Assembly: GCA_020637855.1 (NCBI GenBank)
Contig: JACKJR010000001.1
Span: 1-64,000 of the forward strand
Direction of reading: 5' to 3'
Source of the DNA: Rhodobiaceae bacterium
GTDB lineage: Bacteria > Pseudomonadota > Alphaproteobacteria > Rhizobiales > Tepidamorphaceae
DNA length: 64,000 nt
Part shown: piece by piece, positions 53,534 through 63,135 of the stretch
Position numbering within the stretch: position 1 is the stretch's first letter
Layout of the letters: each line of letters begins with the position of its first letter
Translations under genes and position numbers: made by a program
The notes under the pieces: model-generated
The model's input: only the letters and a program-made list of their open reading frames with translations
What the model was told of the DNA's origin: nothing
Database searches by the model: none

Positions 53534-54957
53534 GACCGCGCCCCCTTCTGCTTGTCCGCCCACATCTGCTGGAACGTCTTGCCCTGCGGCGCGGGCAGGT
53601 CGCGGTATTTCGTCCAGCCTCCAGCGAGCGGCCACCAGCGCAGCGCGCCCTTGTTGCGGCTGGCAAGATTGAGGGCCAATGCCCCGATCCGGGTCACCAG
53701 CTGGTAGAATTTCGGGCGCTTCGCCGCATAGGCCCAGGCACCCAAACCCCAACGGACCGCTGACGGAGACAAGTGGCGCTCGAACTCGCGCTCACGCCAG
53801 TGCCGCATCATCTTCGGCAGCGGAATGCGCATCGGGCACACGCTCTCGCATCGCCCGCAGAAGGTCGATGCGTTGGGAAGCTGGCCGCCCTTCTCGACGC
53901 CGATCAACGACGGCGTCAGCACCGAACCCATTGGCCCGGGATAGACCCAGCCGTAAGCGTGTCCGCCGACGGCGTGATAGACCGGGCAGTGGTTCATGCA
54001 GGCTCCGCAGCGGATGCAGCGCAGCATGTCCTGAAACTCCGTGCCGATCATCGACGAGCGCCCGTTATCGAGCAGCACGACGTGATACTCTTCCGGCCCG
54101 TCGGGGTCCTCCGCACGTTTCGGCCCGGTTGATAGCGTGGTGTAGACGGAAAATTCCTGTCCCGTCGCGGAGCGTGCAAGCACCCGCAGGATCTGGCTCA
54201 CGTCCTCCAGTGTCGGCACGATCTTTTCCAGCGATGCGATGACGATGTGGATACGCGGCAGGATTTGCGTCAGGTCGCCATTGCCCTCGTTGGTGACGAT
54301 GATCGATGTGCCGGTCTCCGCGATGAGGAAGTTCGCCCCGGTGATGCCGACATCGGCGGACAGGAATTTTTCACGCAGGATTCCACGCGCTTCCGCGAGC
54401 AGCGATTCGGGAGCATCCAGATTGCGCTCGGGCGGAAGCTGGCTATGGACGCGGCGGAAGTCGGCCTCCACCTGGTCCTTGTTGACGTGGACGGCCGGAG
54501 CGATGATGTGGCTTGGGTGCTCGCCGCGAAGCTGAATGATGTATTCGCCAAGGTCGGTTTCAACGACCTCCATCCCGGATGCTTCCATCGCCGCGTTGAG
54601 CGCGATCTCCTCCGAGATCATGCTCTTGCCCTTGGTGACGCGCTTTGCGCCCACCGACTTGCAGATATCGAGAATGGCCTTGCGCGCTTCTTCGGCATCG
54701 GCGGCCCAATGCACCTTGCCGCCGGCTTCCGTTACCTTTTTCTCGTAATGCTCCAGATAGAGGTCGAGATGCGCCAGCGTGTGATTCTTTATGTCACGGG
54801 CGCTGTCGCGCAAATCCTCGAACTCCGGAAGCTTGGCGACCACCTTGGCGCGCTTCTCGATGAAACCTTTCTCGACATTGCCAAGCGCGCGCTGCAAATC
54901 GGCATCGGCCATTGCCTGGCGGGCATTGTCCTTGAAGGAAGGGGAGGTGATTTCCAT
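53530..54957 (-). CDS. lutB: L-lactate utilization iron-sulfur protein LutB
   Basis: A 475-aa iron-sulfur subunit. The N-terminal LUD-like domain is about residues 60-300 (VTKGKSMISEEIALN, ITGANFLIAETGTSIIVTNEGN). A ferredoxin-like region follows with two 4Fe-4S motifs, CIRCGACMNHCPVYH (about 318) and CGRCESVCPMRIPL (about 367). The ATG overlaps the lutA stop (TGATG). It would pass electrons from lactate oxidation to the chain. Confidence 0.94.
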   Translation of the reverse strand: MEITSPSFKDNARQAMADADLQRALGNVEKGFIEKRAKVVAKLPEFEDLRDSARDIKNHTLAHLDLYLEHYEKKVTEAGGKVHWAADAEEARKAILDICKSVGAKRVTKGKSMISEEIALNAAMEASGMEVVETDLGEYIIQLRGEHPSHIIAPAVHVNKDQVEADFRRVHSQLPPERNLDAPESLLAEARGILREKFLSADVGITGANFLIAETGTSIIVTNEGNGDLTQILPRIHIVIASLEKIVPTLEDVSQILRVLARSATGQEFSVYTTLSTGPKRAEDPDGPEEYHVVLLDNGRSSMIGTEFQDMLRCIRCGACMNHCPVYHAVGGHAYGWVYPGPMGSVLTPSLIGVEKGGQLPNASTFCGRCESVCPMRIPLPKMMRHWREREFERHLSPSAVRWGLGAWAYAAKRPKFYQLVTRIGALALNLASRNKGALRWWPLAGGWTKYRDLPAPQGKTFQQMWADKQKGARS

Positions 54958-55799
54958 CACAGCCCCCCGTCGTGATCTTCGTGCGAGCCGGCGATCGGCG
55001 GTTCGTCGGTCATGCCGGCCAGGATTTCCGCCACATGGCGCACTTCGATATCGATGCCTTCACGCCTGAGCTTGCCGGCCATGTTCATCAGGCAGCCAAG
55101 GTCGCCGGCCAGCAGCGTGCCCGCGCCCGTGGCGGCGATGTTCCCGGTCTTCTTGCCAACCATTGTGTTGGAGATATCGGGATACTTGACGCAGAAGGTG
55201 CCGCCGAAGCCGCAGCACACTTCGGAATCCTTCATCTCGACGATATTGACGCCGGCCGATTCCAGCAGGCGCCGTGGCTGTCGCTTGATGGCGAGTTCGC
55301 GAAGTCCTGAACAGGAATCGTGATAGGTGACACTGCCTTCGAACGTTTCATGGCATTCCGTCATGCCCGTGACGTCATACAGGAACGAGACCAGCTCGTG
55401 CGTCTTGGCCGACAGGGCATCGGCGCGTGGCGCCCATTGCGGATCGTCGGCGAGTAGCTCGGGGTAATGCTTCTTGATCATGCCGCCGCATGATCCGGAC
55501 GGTACGACCACATGGTCGTAGCGTTCGAAGGCGGCGATCACCTGCTTGGCGATGTCGCGCGCCGTATCACGGTCGCCGGAATTGAATGCCGGCTGCCCGC
55601 AGCAGGTTTGCGCCCGTGGCACCGCAACTTCACCGCCGCGGCTCTCGACCAGTTTAACGGCTGCAAAGCCGACACTGGGGCGGAACATGTCGACAAGACA
55701 TGTGACGAACAACGCGACGCTGTCGCCGGTTTTGAAACCGATTGGTGTCTCGTCATCTCCCTGCGTTTTGGATTTTGTTGCGCGAGTGCGTTTAGCCAT
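54957..55799 (-). CDS. lutA: L-lactate utilization protein LutA (CCG domain)
   Basis: A 280-aa protein with two cysteine-rich CCG domains, typical of heterodisulfide-reductase-like and GlcF/LutA subunits. Seen are RAQTCCGQPAFNSG (about 62), SGSCGGMIKKHYP, YHDSCSGLRELAI, and EVCCGFGGTFCVK. An N-terminal 20-residue basic extension precedes SVALFVTCLVDMFRPSVG. It is first in the lutABC operon, divergent from a TRAP transporter. GlcE/F-type 2-hydroxyacid oxidation is a weaker alternative. Confidence 0.93.
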   Translation of the reverse strand: MAKRTRATKSKTQGDDETPIGFKTGDSVALFVTCLVDMFRPSVGFAAVKLVESRGGEVAVPRAQTCCGQPAFNSGDRDTARDIAKQVIAAFERYDHVVVPSGSCGGMIKKHYPELLADDPQWAPRADALSAKTHELVSFLYDVTGMTECHETFEGSVTYHDSCSGLRELAIKRQPRRLLESAGVNIVEMKDSEVCCGFGGTFCVKYPDISNTMVGKKTGNIAATGAGTLLAGDLGCLMNMAGKLRREGIDIEVRHVAEILAGMTDEPPIAGSHEDHDGGL

Positions 55800-56222
55800 G
55801 ACCCGTCCGGATTGTTTTTACGATACGTACGCATTGATCACACGCCGCATCAAAAACCTCAAGCGCTGCTGAGGGAACCACTCCGGTATCGCAGGCGGCA
55901 GCAGCCAGCATGTCTGAAGAAGTGCCAAAGAATTGGTCGCCCGCAAGCGAGGGGGCAAATTTTGTGCGCTCGCCATTGCATGCGTTGCGAACTGCGCGGG
56001 AGACGGCTAGTGTTCCGCATCGTTTCGCCGGGCCTCTGCAGAAAAAAGCGAGAAACGGGGCAAAAAACCGCGTTTTGGCGGATCGGAACGGTTCAGGGAG
56101 TCCGGTTAAATTCCTCAAGGAAAATAATCTTGGGAATTTTGTCCGGGTTGAAATGAAAAAATGGTCATGTCCATTGGCCCGGTTTTCCAGACAACCGGCC
56201 TTGAGGTGACCGGGAGGAAATT
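55800..56222. other. Intergenic region between lutA and the TRAP transporter genes
   Basis: About 420 bases; no gene is supported. It should carry divergent promoters for lutABC and the TRAP operon. A symmetric ATACGTACGCATT-like sequence near lutA (about 55822-55836) is a possible operator, but I cannot assign a regulator. Confidence 0.4.
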
Positions 56223-57266
56223 ATGAAGAGATTGCTCGCAACCACCGCTCTATCTGTATCTATTGCACTCGGTGCCGCTGGCTCTGCCAGCGCCCTGGAC
56301 GAAATCAGTTGGGACATGCAGTCGACCTATTCGTCGACGCTTACCCAGCTTGGCACGATGGGTCAGGTTCTGACCGACCGCATCTCCAAGATGTCGGGCG
56401 GCAAGGTCGCCATCAAGTTCCAGGAACCAGGCGCCATCGTTCCTGCACTCGAGGCTTTCGACGCGGTTGCGTCGGGCGCCGTGCAGGCGGCCTGGTCGAC
56501 GCCTGGCTACTGGACCGGCAAGGACTCAGCCCTTGCGCTCTTCGCAGCCGTTCCCTTCGGTCCGGCGGCAGGCGAATATTATTCGTGGATCAAATACGGT
56601 GGCGGCAAGGAGCTGCTCGACGGAATCTATCACCCCTTCGGCATCCACTCGGTGATCTGCGGCGTTATCGCGCCGGAGGCCTCGGGCTGGTTTCGCAAGG
56701 AGATCAATTCGATCGACGATATGAAGGGCCTGAAGATGCGTTTCTTCGGCCTCGGTGCGAAGGTTATGCAGAAGATCGGCGTTTCGACCCAGCTTCTGGC
56801 CGGTGGCGACATTTTCCCGGCTCTGGAGCTTGGCACCATCGACGCGACTGAATTCTCCATGCCGGCTATCGATCTGAAGCTCGGCTTCTATCAGGTTGCC
56901 AAGCACTACTACTTCCCCGGCTGGCACCAGCAGTCGACCCTGTTCGAACTGATGATCAACCTCGACGAGTGGAACGGGCTCGACGAGGATACCCAGGCGA
57001 TTATCGAAACCGCCTGCGAGGCCAACATCGCTTATGGTCTGGCCGAGGGTGAGGCGATCCAGTTCTCAGCCCTCAAGGAGCTGCAGGACAAGGGCGTCAC
57101 GATCCACCAGTGGCCGCAGGAAATTCTCGACACGCTGAACGAGAAGTGGCTTGAGGTCGTGGAAGAGGAGAAGGCTGCGAACCCGAACTTCGCCACGGTC
57201 TGGGCATCGCTGTCGGAATTCCGCGCAAACTACAAGCTGTGGAAAGACCTCGGCTACCTGAAGTAA
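56223..57266 (+). CDS. TRAP transporter periplasmic binding protein (DctP/TakP family)
   Basis: A 347-aa periplasmic protein with a signal ending SASA (about 24). The mature part shows family marks: QSTYSSTLTQLG, STPGYWTGKDSALALFAAVPFGP, GLKMRFFGLGAKVMQKIG, with the carboxylate-binding Arg, and DATEFSMPAIDLKLGF, then YYFPGWHQQST. The last phrase places it with TakP-like binders of 2-oxo and 2-hydroxy acids. Divergence from lutABC suggests lactate or pyruvate. A hairpin follows before the membrane genes. Confidence 0.9.
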   Translation: MKRLLATTALSVSIALGAAGSASALDEISWDMQSTYSSTLTQLGTMGQVLTDRISKMSGGKVAIKFQEPGAIVPALEAFDAVASGAVQAAWSTPGYWTGKDSALALFAAVPFGPAAGEYYSWIKYGGGKELLDGIYHPFGIHSVICGVIAPEASGWFRKEINSIDDMKGLKMRFFGLGAKVMQKIGVSTQLLAGGDIFPALELGTIDATEFSMPAIDLKLGFYQVAKHYYFPGWHQQSTLFELMINLDEWNGLDEDTQAIIETACEANIAYGLAEGEAIQFSALKELQDKGVTIHQWPQEILDTLNEKWLEVVEEEKAANPNFATVWASLSEFRANYKLWKDLGYLK

Positions 57267-57298
57267 GCCTTCGTCCAAGCTTAAGTTAAATGACGTTG

Positions 57299-57329
57299 CC
57301 CCACGCGATCCCCTATGGATTGCGTGGGG
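57299..57329 (+). terminator. Hairpin between the TRAP binding-protein and membrane genes
   Basis: A 13-base stem (57299-57311 with 57317-57329, one G-T pair) around CCTAT, then TTAGTTT. It resembles a leaky terminator or stabiliser that keeps the binding protein abundant. Confidence 0.7.
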
Positions 57330-57394
57330 TTAGTTTCCGGGGAACTGAACGGATTTGCCGCGGTCGGCGGCATTACAGTCCGTGAGGGGGCTTC

Positions 57395-58348
57395 ATGGCT
57401 AATCTATTGGCGGCAGCTTGTCTGTTACTGACCGTCGCTTCGCTTCTGGTGGCGCATCCGCTTGCCAATATCCTGCTGGCCGCGGGGTTCGCGGCAGTCC
57501 TGGCAGCCGGATGGATACGCGGTCGTGGCGCTCTCGTGCTCATCGCCATGGTTGCCGTGGTGACGACGTTCATCGTCTCTTCCGACGGCTTCGGCCTGTT
57601 CCTCAAGCAGTACGGCGGCATCAATCCGCGGGGCTTCTGGCGCAACAATTCCGAGATCGTCGCTATTGCGGCAGCGGCCATTCTGACTGCGCTCTACGTT
57701 TTCTTCGCCCGTCGCGCCCGGCAGGGGTGGCCGCGGTATGTGGTCGATACCACCGCCGATCTCGATCTGATCGTGATTTGGGTGGGGCGTATCGCAGCCT
57801 GGCTGTTCGTCCCGATGATGATCATCATCACCTACGACATCACCCAGCGAAAAATCATCGAATGGGACAGCGATTTCATCAACTCGGTGTTCTTCCTCGA
57901 TTCCAACAAGCTGCAGGAGCTTGAATGGCATTTGCATGCGGCGCTGTTCCTGCTCTGCCTGGGCTATGCCTATGTCAAGGATGCCCATGTTCGTATCGAG
58001 CTGATCCGCGATCATCTGGCCAACCGTACGCGGGTGTGGATGGAACTGATCGGTATCTGCCTGTTCCTGCTCACCTACAGCTTCCTGATCGTCAAATTCG
58101 GTTACACGTTTGCTGAGCGCTCCTGGAGCATCGGCGAGGTTTCCGCAGCCCAGACCGGCCTGACCCACCGTTGGATCATCAAAGGCACGATGCCGATCGG
58201 CTTCGGGCTATTGTTCATGGCCGGGCTGTCGGCGGCCTTCAAATGCATGGTCTATCTGTTCGGGCCCGACGATCTGCGGCCCGAAGTCAGCGAATACGCC
58301 ATGACCCACCATGCTGATCTCGGCGATCTTGCCGATCAGAAGAATTAA
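57395..58348 (+). CDS. TRAP transporter small permease (DctQ-like) with extra N-terminal helices
   Basis: A 317-aa inner-membrane protein. The C-terminal part (about residues 130-290) has four helices typical of DctQ, with LEWHLHAALFLLCLGYAYVKDAHVRIEL as the conserved core. The first 110 residues add three or so hydrophobic spans absent from standard DctQ proteins of about 170 residues. Such long small-subunits occur in some TRAP systems. It is 14 bases upstream of the large permease gene. Confidence 0.87.
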   Translation: MANLLAAACLLLTVASLLVAHPLANILLAAGFAAVLAAGWIRGRGALVLIAMVAVVTTFIVSSDGFGLFLKQYGGINPRGFWRNNSEIVAIAAAAILTALYVFFARRARQGWPRYVVDTTADLDLIVIWVGRIAAWLFVPMMIIITYDITQRKIIEWDSDFINSVFFLDSNKLQELEWHLHAALFLLCLGYAYVKDAHVRIELIRDHLANRTRVWMELIGICLFLLTYSFLIVKFGYTFAERSWSIGEVSAAQTGLTHRWIIKGTMPIGFGLLFMAGLSAAFKCMVYLFGPDDLRPEVSEYAMTHHADLGDLADQKN

Positions 58349-58362
58349 GGCGGAACGCGCTG

Positions 58363-59742
58363 ATGACATTCGTTGAAGCACTTCCGCTGTTCATGTTCCT
58401 GGCTCTGGGAACGCTGCTGTTCACCGGTTTTCCGGTTGCCTTCATCCTTGGCGGCATCGGGCTCGGGTTTGCCTTCTTCGCCCAGGAGCTCGGCGCCTTC
58501 AACATGGCCCGGCTTGCCATCCTGCCGAACCGTATCTTCGGCGGTACGATGGAAAACCCGGTGCTCGTGGCGATTCCCATGTTCATCTACATGGGGACGA
58601 TGCTGGAGAAATCCGGCGTCGCGAAGGATCTGCTGCACTGCCTTCAGGTGCTGACGCGCCGGGTGCCCGGCGGCCTTGCCCTTTCGGTGACGCTGATGGG
58701 CACGATCATGGCCGCAACCACCGGCATCATCGGTGCGTCCGTCGTGATGATGACGCTGCTGGCGCTGCCGGTCATGATGGAGCGCAATTACTCCCTTCCG
58801 CTGGCGACCGGCACGATCGCGTCCTCTGGAACGCTCGGCATCCTGATCCCGCCATCGATCATGCTGGTGATCATGTCGGACCTGATGTCGATTCCCGTCG
58901 GCACCGTGTTCATCGCCGCAATCGTTCCAGGTCTCCTGCTGTCGGCCCTTTACAGCGCCTATATCCTGATCACCTGCACCATCAATCCGAAACTGGCGCC
59001 GCCGCTTCCCGATGATATCGGGCCAAAATCCAGGGCAGAATTCTGGACGATGATCATCCGCAGCTTCGTGCCGCCGGTACTGCTCATCGTCATGGTGCTG
59101 GGCTCGATCTTCGCCGGCATTGCCACCCCGACGGAAGCCGCAGGTGTCGGCGCCATTGGCGCTACGCTGCTGGCGATCTTGAATCGCATGCTGAGTTTCG
59201 AGGTGTTGCGCGAGGTCTGCGAACGCTCCGCTCTGACGACCGGCATGCTGTTCGGCATTTTCGTCGGCGCGACCTGCTTCTCGCTGATGTTCCGCTTTCT
59301 CGGCGGTGAAGCGCTGATCGACGATTTCATCAACTGGGCCGGTGTCGGTTCCTGGGGCATCCTCTTCGTGCTGATGGGAATGATCTTCCTGCTCGGGTTC
59401 TTCTTCGACTGGATCGAGATCACCCTGATCGTGCTCCCCGTTTTCGGCCCGATCGTCGCAAAGCTGGATTTCGGCACGCATCTTGCCGGTTACGAAGGTG
59501 TCGGCGAAGTGGCGCTGATCTGGTTCACGATCCTGGTTTCGGTCAACCTGCAGACGTCGTTCCTGACACCGCCATTCGGCTTTGCCCTGTTCTACATGAA
59601 GGGCGTTGCACCGCCCGGCGTCACCATCCAGCACATCTACCGTGGCATTATTCCCTTTGTCGTACTGCAGTTGGTCGGGCTTGCCATGTGCGTGCTGTTT
59701 CCCGCACTGGTGCTGTGGCTGCCGCAGGCACTGCTGGAATAA
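58363..59742 (+). CDS. TRAP transporter large permease (DctM family)
   Basis: A 459-aa inner-membrane permease with about twelve helices. Family signs are LFTGFPVAFILGGIGLGF, MFIYMGTMLEKSGVAKDLL, MAATTGIIGASVVMMTLLALP, GTLGILIPPSIMLVI, and the C-terminal VNLQTSFLTPPFGFALFYMKG. Together with the DctP and DctQ proteins it forms a sodium-driven uptake system for an organic acid, likely a lactate-type acid given the adjacent lutABC. Confidence 0.93.
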   Translation: MTFVEALPLFMFLALGTLLFTGFPVAFILGGIGLGFAFFAQELGAFNMARLAILPNRIFGGTMENPVLVAIPMFIYMGTMLEKSGVAKDLLHCLQVLTRRVPGGLALSVTLMGTIMAATTGIIGASVVMMTLLALPVMMERNYSLPLATGTIASSGTLGILIPPSIMLVIMSDLMSIPVGTVFIAAIVPGLLLSALYSAYILITCTINPKLAPPLPDDIGPKSRAEFWTMIIRSFVPPVLLIVMVLGSIFAGIATPTEAAGVGAIGATLLAILNRMLSFEVLREVCERSALTTGMLFGIFVGATCFSLMFRFLGGEALIDDFINWAGVGSWGILFVLMGMIFLLGFFFDWIEITLIVLPVFGPIVAKLDFGTHLAGYEGVGEVALIWFTILVSVNLQTSFLTPPFGFALFYMKGVAPPGVTIQHIYRGIIPFVVLQLVGLAMCVLFPALVLWLPQALLE

Positions 59743-59848
59743 CGCCTGCGTCGCTGTGCGACATTTGGATGCCGTCCTGCGGCTTGCACAGTAAGTCTCT
59801 TGCTGCGAACTTGACCTGGAATTCGGGGCACTGGAGCAGGATTTCGCC

Positions 59849-61177
59849 GTGGCGCGTTCATCGGGAAAGAGCGGTGCAACAAGCCGCGGCGGCGAGGCTT
59901 TCATGGTCGAGCGGGTGCTACCTGCGCACGCCGACCGCGCAGTCGTCCTGTCGGAACTGCATGCGCGTCCGTTCCAGCCGGTATCCACGCCGCGGCAGGT
60001 TTTCCATTTCGCCCTGATGACTGATGTGGTTGCCGCCGAAGCGCACCGGGCAGCCCTTGTCCGGTTGCTGGAACTGCGTGGGCTTCCGCCGATGCCTTTC
60101 GGTGCGCGTCATCACCATGTTTCGCTGGCCGGTACGGACATCCGCTGGGAAGCGCATACCGAGTTCACGACATGGGGTTTTGCAATCGCGGATGCTGGAA
60201 GCGATCCTTTTGCCAAACCGCCGCCCGCAGAGGTTCGCGAGCTATTGGAAGGCCTGCCCGGAGAGCTGGTTGTCGCCGTTCGCACAGCCCTTCGCAAACC
60301 GGGCAAGAGAGCACTGGAAACGGTGTTCGAGCCGGAGAGCCTGTGCGTTTCGAAAGTCGATGCAGGCCGTGCGACCGTCGCAACGGACCTTAAGCCGGAC
60401 ACGGCAGGGTTCATCCGCTTCCTGGTAGAGGACAACGGCCTCTCGCCACAAGGAGCGGGTGCCGTGATCCAGCGCCTCCATGAAATCGAGACCTATCGCT
60501 GTCTTGCCCTGCTGGGGCTGCCGCTGGCCCAGAAAGTGGCAGAGCGGGTGCGCGGCATCGAGCATGCGCTGACGCAGATTACCGAGCACATGCAGTCTGT
60601 GAGCGGGCTGGAGGCAAACCGTGAACTGCTGGACCAGCTCGCCCTGCACGCCACCGGCGTCGAGGCGCTGGCTGCGGAAACGACCTATCGATTCAGCGCC
60701 GTGTCGGCCTACTCCAGTATCGTTGACGCACGGCTGCAGGCGCTTGGCGAGGAGCCGGTGCCCGAAAGGCCGACGATGGGCGTGTTCCTCGACCGGCGCA
60801 TGGCGCCGGCGATGCGCACATGCGAATCCATCGCTGCCCGTATCGACGACCTGTCGGAGAAACTTTCGCGTGCCACGATGCTGCTGCGAGCGCGTGTCGA
60901 TGTCGAACTGGAAAGCCAGAACCGCGATCTGCTCGAAGCAATGAATCGCCGGGCGCGTCAGCAACTGCGCCTGCAGCAGACCGTGGAAGGGCTATCTGTT
61001 GCCGCTGTCAGCTACTATGTTGTCGGGCTTGTCGGCTATTTGGCCAAGGGAAGTGAAAAGGCAGGCTTTCCCATTAATCCGACCCTGGTGACGGCTCTGG
61101 CCGTGCCGGTCGTGATCCTCATCGTTTCGCTGATCGTGCGCAGGATCCGCGCAAGCCACGCCGACCACGAAGGCTAG
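59849..61177 (+). CDS. DUF3422 family membrane-anchored protein
   Basis: A 442-aa protein of the DUF3422 family, common in alphaproteobacteria. The N-terminal domain shows SELHARPFQPV, HHHVSLAGTDIRWEAHTEFTTW. A helical/coiled region (about 250-380) precedes two C-terminal hydrophobic spans (LSVAAVSYYVVGLVGYLAK and LVTALAVPVVILIVSLIV). No function is known. The GTG start has AGGAT upstream. A palindromic repeat array begins within its stop codon. Confidence 0.85.
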   Translation: MARSSGKSGATSRGGEAFMVERVLPAHADRAVVLSELHARPFQPVSTPRQVFHFALMTDVVAAEAHRAALVRLLELRGLPPMPFGARHHHVSLAGTDIRWEAHTEFTTWGFAIADAGSDPFAKPPPAEVRELLEGLPGELVVAVRTALRKPGKRALETVFEPESLCVSKVDAGRATVATDLKPDTAGFIRFLVEDNGLSPQGAGAVIQRLHEIETYRCLALLGLPLAQKVAERVRGIEHALTQITEHMQSVSGLEANRELLDQLALHATGVEALAAETTYRFSAVSAYSSIVDARLQALGEEPVPERPTMGVFLDRRMAPAMRTCESIAARIDDLSEKLSRATMLLRARVDVELESQNRDLLEAMNRRARQQLRLQQTVEGLSVAAVSYYVVGLVGYLAKGSEKAGFPINPTLVTALAVPVVILIVSLIVRRIRASHADHEG

Positions 61178-61446
61178 AGCAATTCCAGCAAAAGTGGGGA
61201 CCGGTTTTGCGTCCGGGATTGCGTTGGGAATGAAGAGCAATTCCAGCAAAAGTGGGGACCGGTTTTGCGTCCGGGATTGCGTTGGGAATAAGAGCAATTC
61301 CAGCAAAAGTGGGTGCCGGTTTTGCGTCCGGGATTGCGTTGGGAATAAGAGCAATTCCAGCAAAAGTGGGTGCCGGTTTTGCGTCCGGGATTGCGTTGGG
61401 AATGAAGAGCAATTCCAGCAAAAGTGGGTGCCGGTTTTGCTGGAAA
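61176..61446. repeat. Five tandem 57-58-base palindromic repeat units
   Basis: Units start at 61176, 61234, 61291, 61348 and 61406. Each reads AGAGCAATTCCAGCAAAAG, then a short loop (GTGGG...CCGG), then TTTTGCGTCCGGGATTGCG. The halves are complementary, so each forms a hairpin. The last unit ends TTTTGCTGG, closing a perfect CCAGCAAAA/TTTTGCTGG stem. The array fills the space between the convergent DUF3422 and cytochrome genes. Similar units are common in rhizobial genomes. Confidence 0.9.
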
Positions 61447-61471
61447 AAATCGGAGAATTACGCTGACGCTA

Positions 61472-61879
61472 TCAGGGAAATTGCTTCAGATAGGCAATGA
61501 TGTCGGCTCGGTCGTCCGGGCTTGGAATTCCTGCAAAGGCCATCCGCCCGCCGGTCAGGAAGCCGCGCGGATTTTCCAGATAGTTGTCCAGATTTTCCGC
61601 ATTCCAGACCAGACCATTGTTGCCGGCCTCATTGAGCGCGCGCGAATAATTGAACCCTGAGCGCGATGCGGCTGGCGCATCATAGACGCCATTGAGGGCT
61701 GGCCCGACATTGTTGCGCGCATCCTCGCCAATCTGGTGGCACAGAGCGCATTTGGCGAAGACTTCCTTGCCGTGCGCGGCATCGCCGTCAGCACAAGCCG
61801 GCGACGTGGCGGGTATGACTGCCAGGAGAGCCAAGGCCATGCTGGCCGCAAGAATTCGATTGCCCGTCGTGAAACTCAT
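61472..61879 (-). CDS. Class I c-type cytochrome
   Basis: A 135-aa periplasmic cytochrome c. A signal peptide ends near PACADG (about 31). The haem-attachment motif is CALCH (about 45-49) in FAKCALCHQIGEDARNNVGPALNGV, and the axial methionine is in GGRMAFAGI (about 113). The C-terminal helix DDRADIIAYLKQF is typical. It resembles cytochrome c-556/c2 family proteins and probably carries electrons to a terminal oxidase. The ATG at 61879 follows GGGGAAG. Confidence 0.93.
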   Translation of the reverse strand: MSFTTGNRILAASMALALLAVIPATSPACADGDAAHGKEVFAKCALCHQIGEDARNNVGPALNGVYDAPAASRSGFNYSRALNEAGNNGLVWNAENLDNYLENPRGFLTGGRMAFAGIPSPDDRADIIAYLKQFP

Positions 61880-61984
61880 GATGCCGCTTCCCCTGTAAGG
61901 CACTTGGGGGGTGCACAGACTGTAATCATGAATCCGCTTTGTAGGAAGCCCTGTAACAACGCAACTGAATGATACGGCCATATA

Positions 61985-62926
61985 TCAGGCAACCGCGACG
62001 CTCTCCTGTGTCAGATCTTCCAGGTCAAGCCCGCGGTCCCAATAGGGCTCCGGCCCGTACAGGTCCGCCAGGAAGTCGATGAAGGCGCGCACCTTGACGG
62101 GCAGGAAACGCCGGCTCGGATAAACGGCATAGACGCCGACGCGCCGTGACGCCCGATATTGCGGCAACACGATCTTGAGATCGCCGCTCTGCAGCTGCTC
62201 GCCGACATCCCAGGTCGAGCGCAACGCGATACCCAGACCCGAGATCAGGCATTCGCGGACAACCTCGCTGGAATTCGTCTGCAGGTTTCCATGTACCCGC
62301 AGGACAAAGGGTCCCTCGGCCCCTTCCAGCCGCCAGTTGTCCTGATTGGTTGCGAACAGGCAATTATGCCGGCCAAGATCCTCAAGCGATCTGGGTATGC
62401 CGTGGCGCTCCAGATAGTCCGGTGCGGCACAGATGACGCGGTGGTTGTCGGCAAGCCGGCGCGCGATGAGGCTTGAATTCTCAAGCTCCGCGATCCGCAC
62501 AGCCACATCGAAGCCCTCGCCGACGATATCAACGAAATCGTCGGACAGGATCAGACTGAGATTGAGATCCGGATTGAGCTGCATGAACTTGTTGATATAG
62601 GGCGCGATGTGAATGCGCCCGAAGGACGTCGGCGCGGAAATCTTCAGTGTCCCGCGTGGCTTGGAATTGCGCCGCGAAACATAGGATTCCGCTTCCTCGA
62701 TCGAAGCCAGAATGGCAACGACGCGCTCGTAATAGCCCTGGCCTTCCTCTGTCAGCGCAATCTGGCGCGTCGTGCGCTGCAGCAGCCGGGCGCCAAGACG
62801 CTCTTCAAGTCTGCGGATGCGCTTTGATACCACGGCAGGCGAAAGCGCCATTTCCCGGCCGGCAGCCGACATCGAACCGGCGGTCACGACACGGGAGAAA
62901 ATCTCCATGTCCGTCAGATTGCCCAT
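61985..62926 (-). CDS. LysR-family transcriptional regulator
   Basis: A 313-aa LysR-type regulator. The N-terminal winged HTH (MEIFSRVVTAGSMSAAGREMALSPAVVSKRIRRLEERLG) is followed by an effector domain (about 90-300). It belongs to the subgroup with a SAPTSFGRIHIAPY start. It is divergent from the FAD oxidase gene (209-base gap), so it may control that gene. The inducer is unknown. Confidence 0.92.
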   Translation of the reverse strand: MGNLTDMEIFSRVVTAGSMSAAGREMALSPAVVSKRIRRLEERLGARLLQRTTRQIALTEEGQGYYERVVAILASIEEAESYVSRRNSKPRGTLKISAPTSFGRIHIAPYINKFMQLNPDLNLSLILSDDFVDIVGEGFDVAVRIAELENSSLIARRLADNHRVICAAPDYLERHGIPRSLEDLGRHNCLFATNQDNWRLEGAEGPFVLRVHGNLQTNSSEVVRECLISGLGIALRSTWDVGEQLQSGDLKIVLPQYRASRRVGVYAVYPSRRFLPVKVRAFIDFLADLYGPEPYWDRGLDLEDLTQESVAVA

Positions 62927-63135
62927 ATTGTCCTCGAACGCGGTTTCCGTTCCCTTGTCTTATGTTGACCATTTTCTACCACACGGAAACAATCAAGGCC
63001 AATTATATTGTTTGATGCGGTTCTGACATACCGCAAAGCCATGCGAGAAAATTTCTTTAGTCAGCAGCACAGCTCGCGCGGATGGATGTAGAATGGCGCA
63101 AAACAGGCGCCGCAACGCGCCATGGGGAGGATGAG

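Noticed and set aside
55910..56209. 99-residue plus-strand frame before the TRAP binding protein
   Set aside because: No family resemblance or good start; it spans the region where promoters are expected.
58345..59988. 547-residue minus-strand frame
   Set aside because: Antisense of the DctM gene; low-complexity His/Gln/Arg content and no known domain.
61194..61500. Plus-strand frames encoding repeated GTGFASGIALG-type peptides
   Set aside because: They are translations of the palindromic repeat array, with the peptide repeat following the DNA period; no ribosome site or family.
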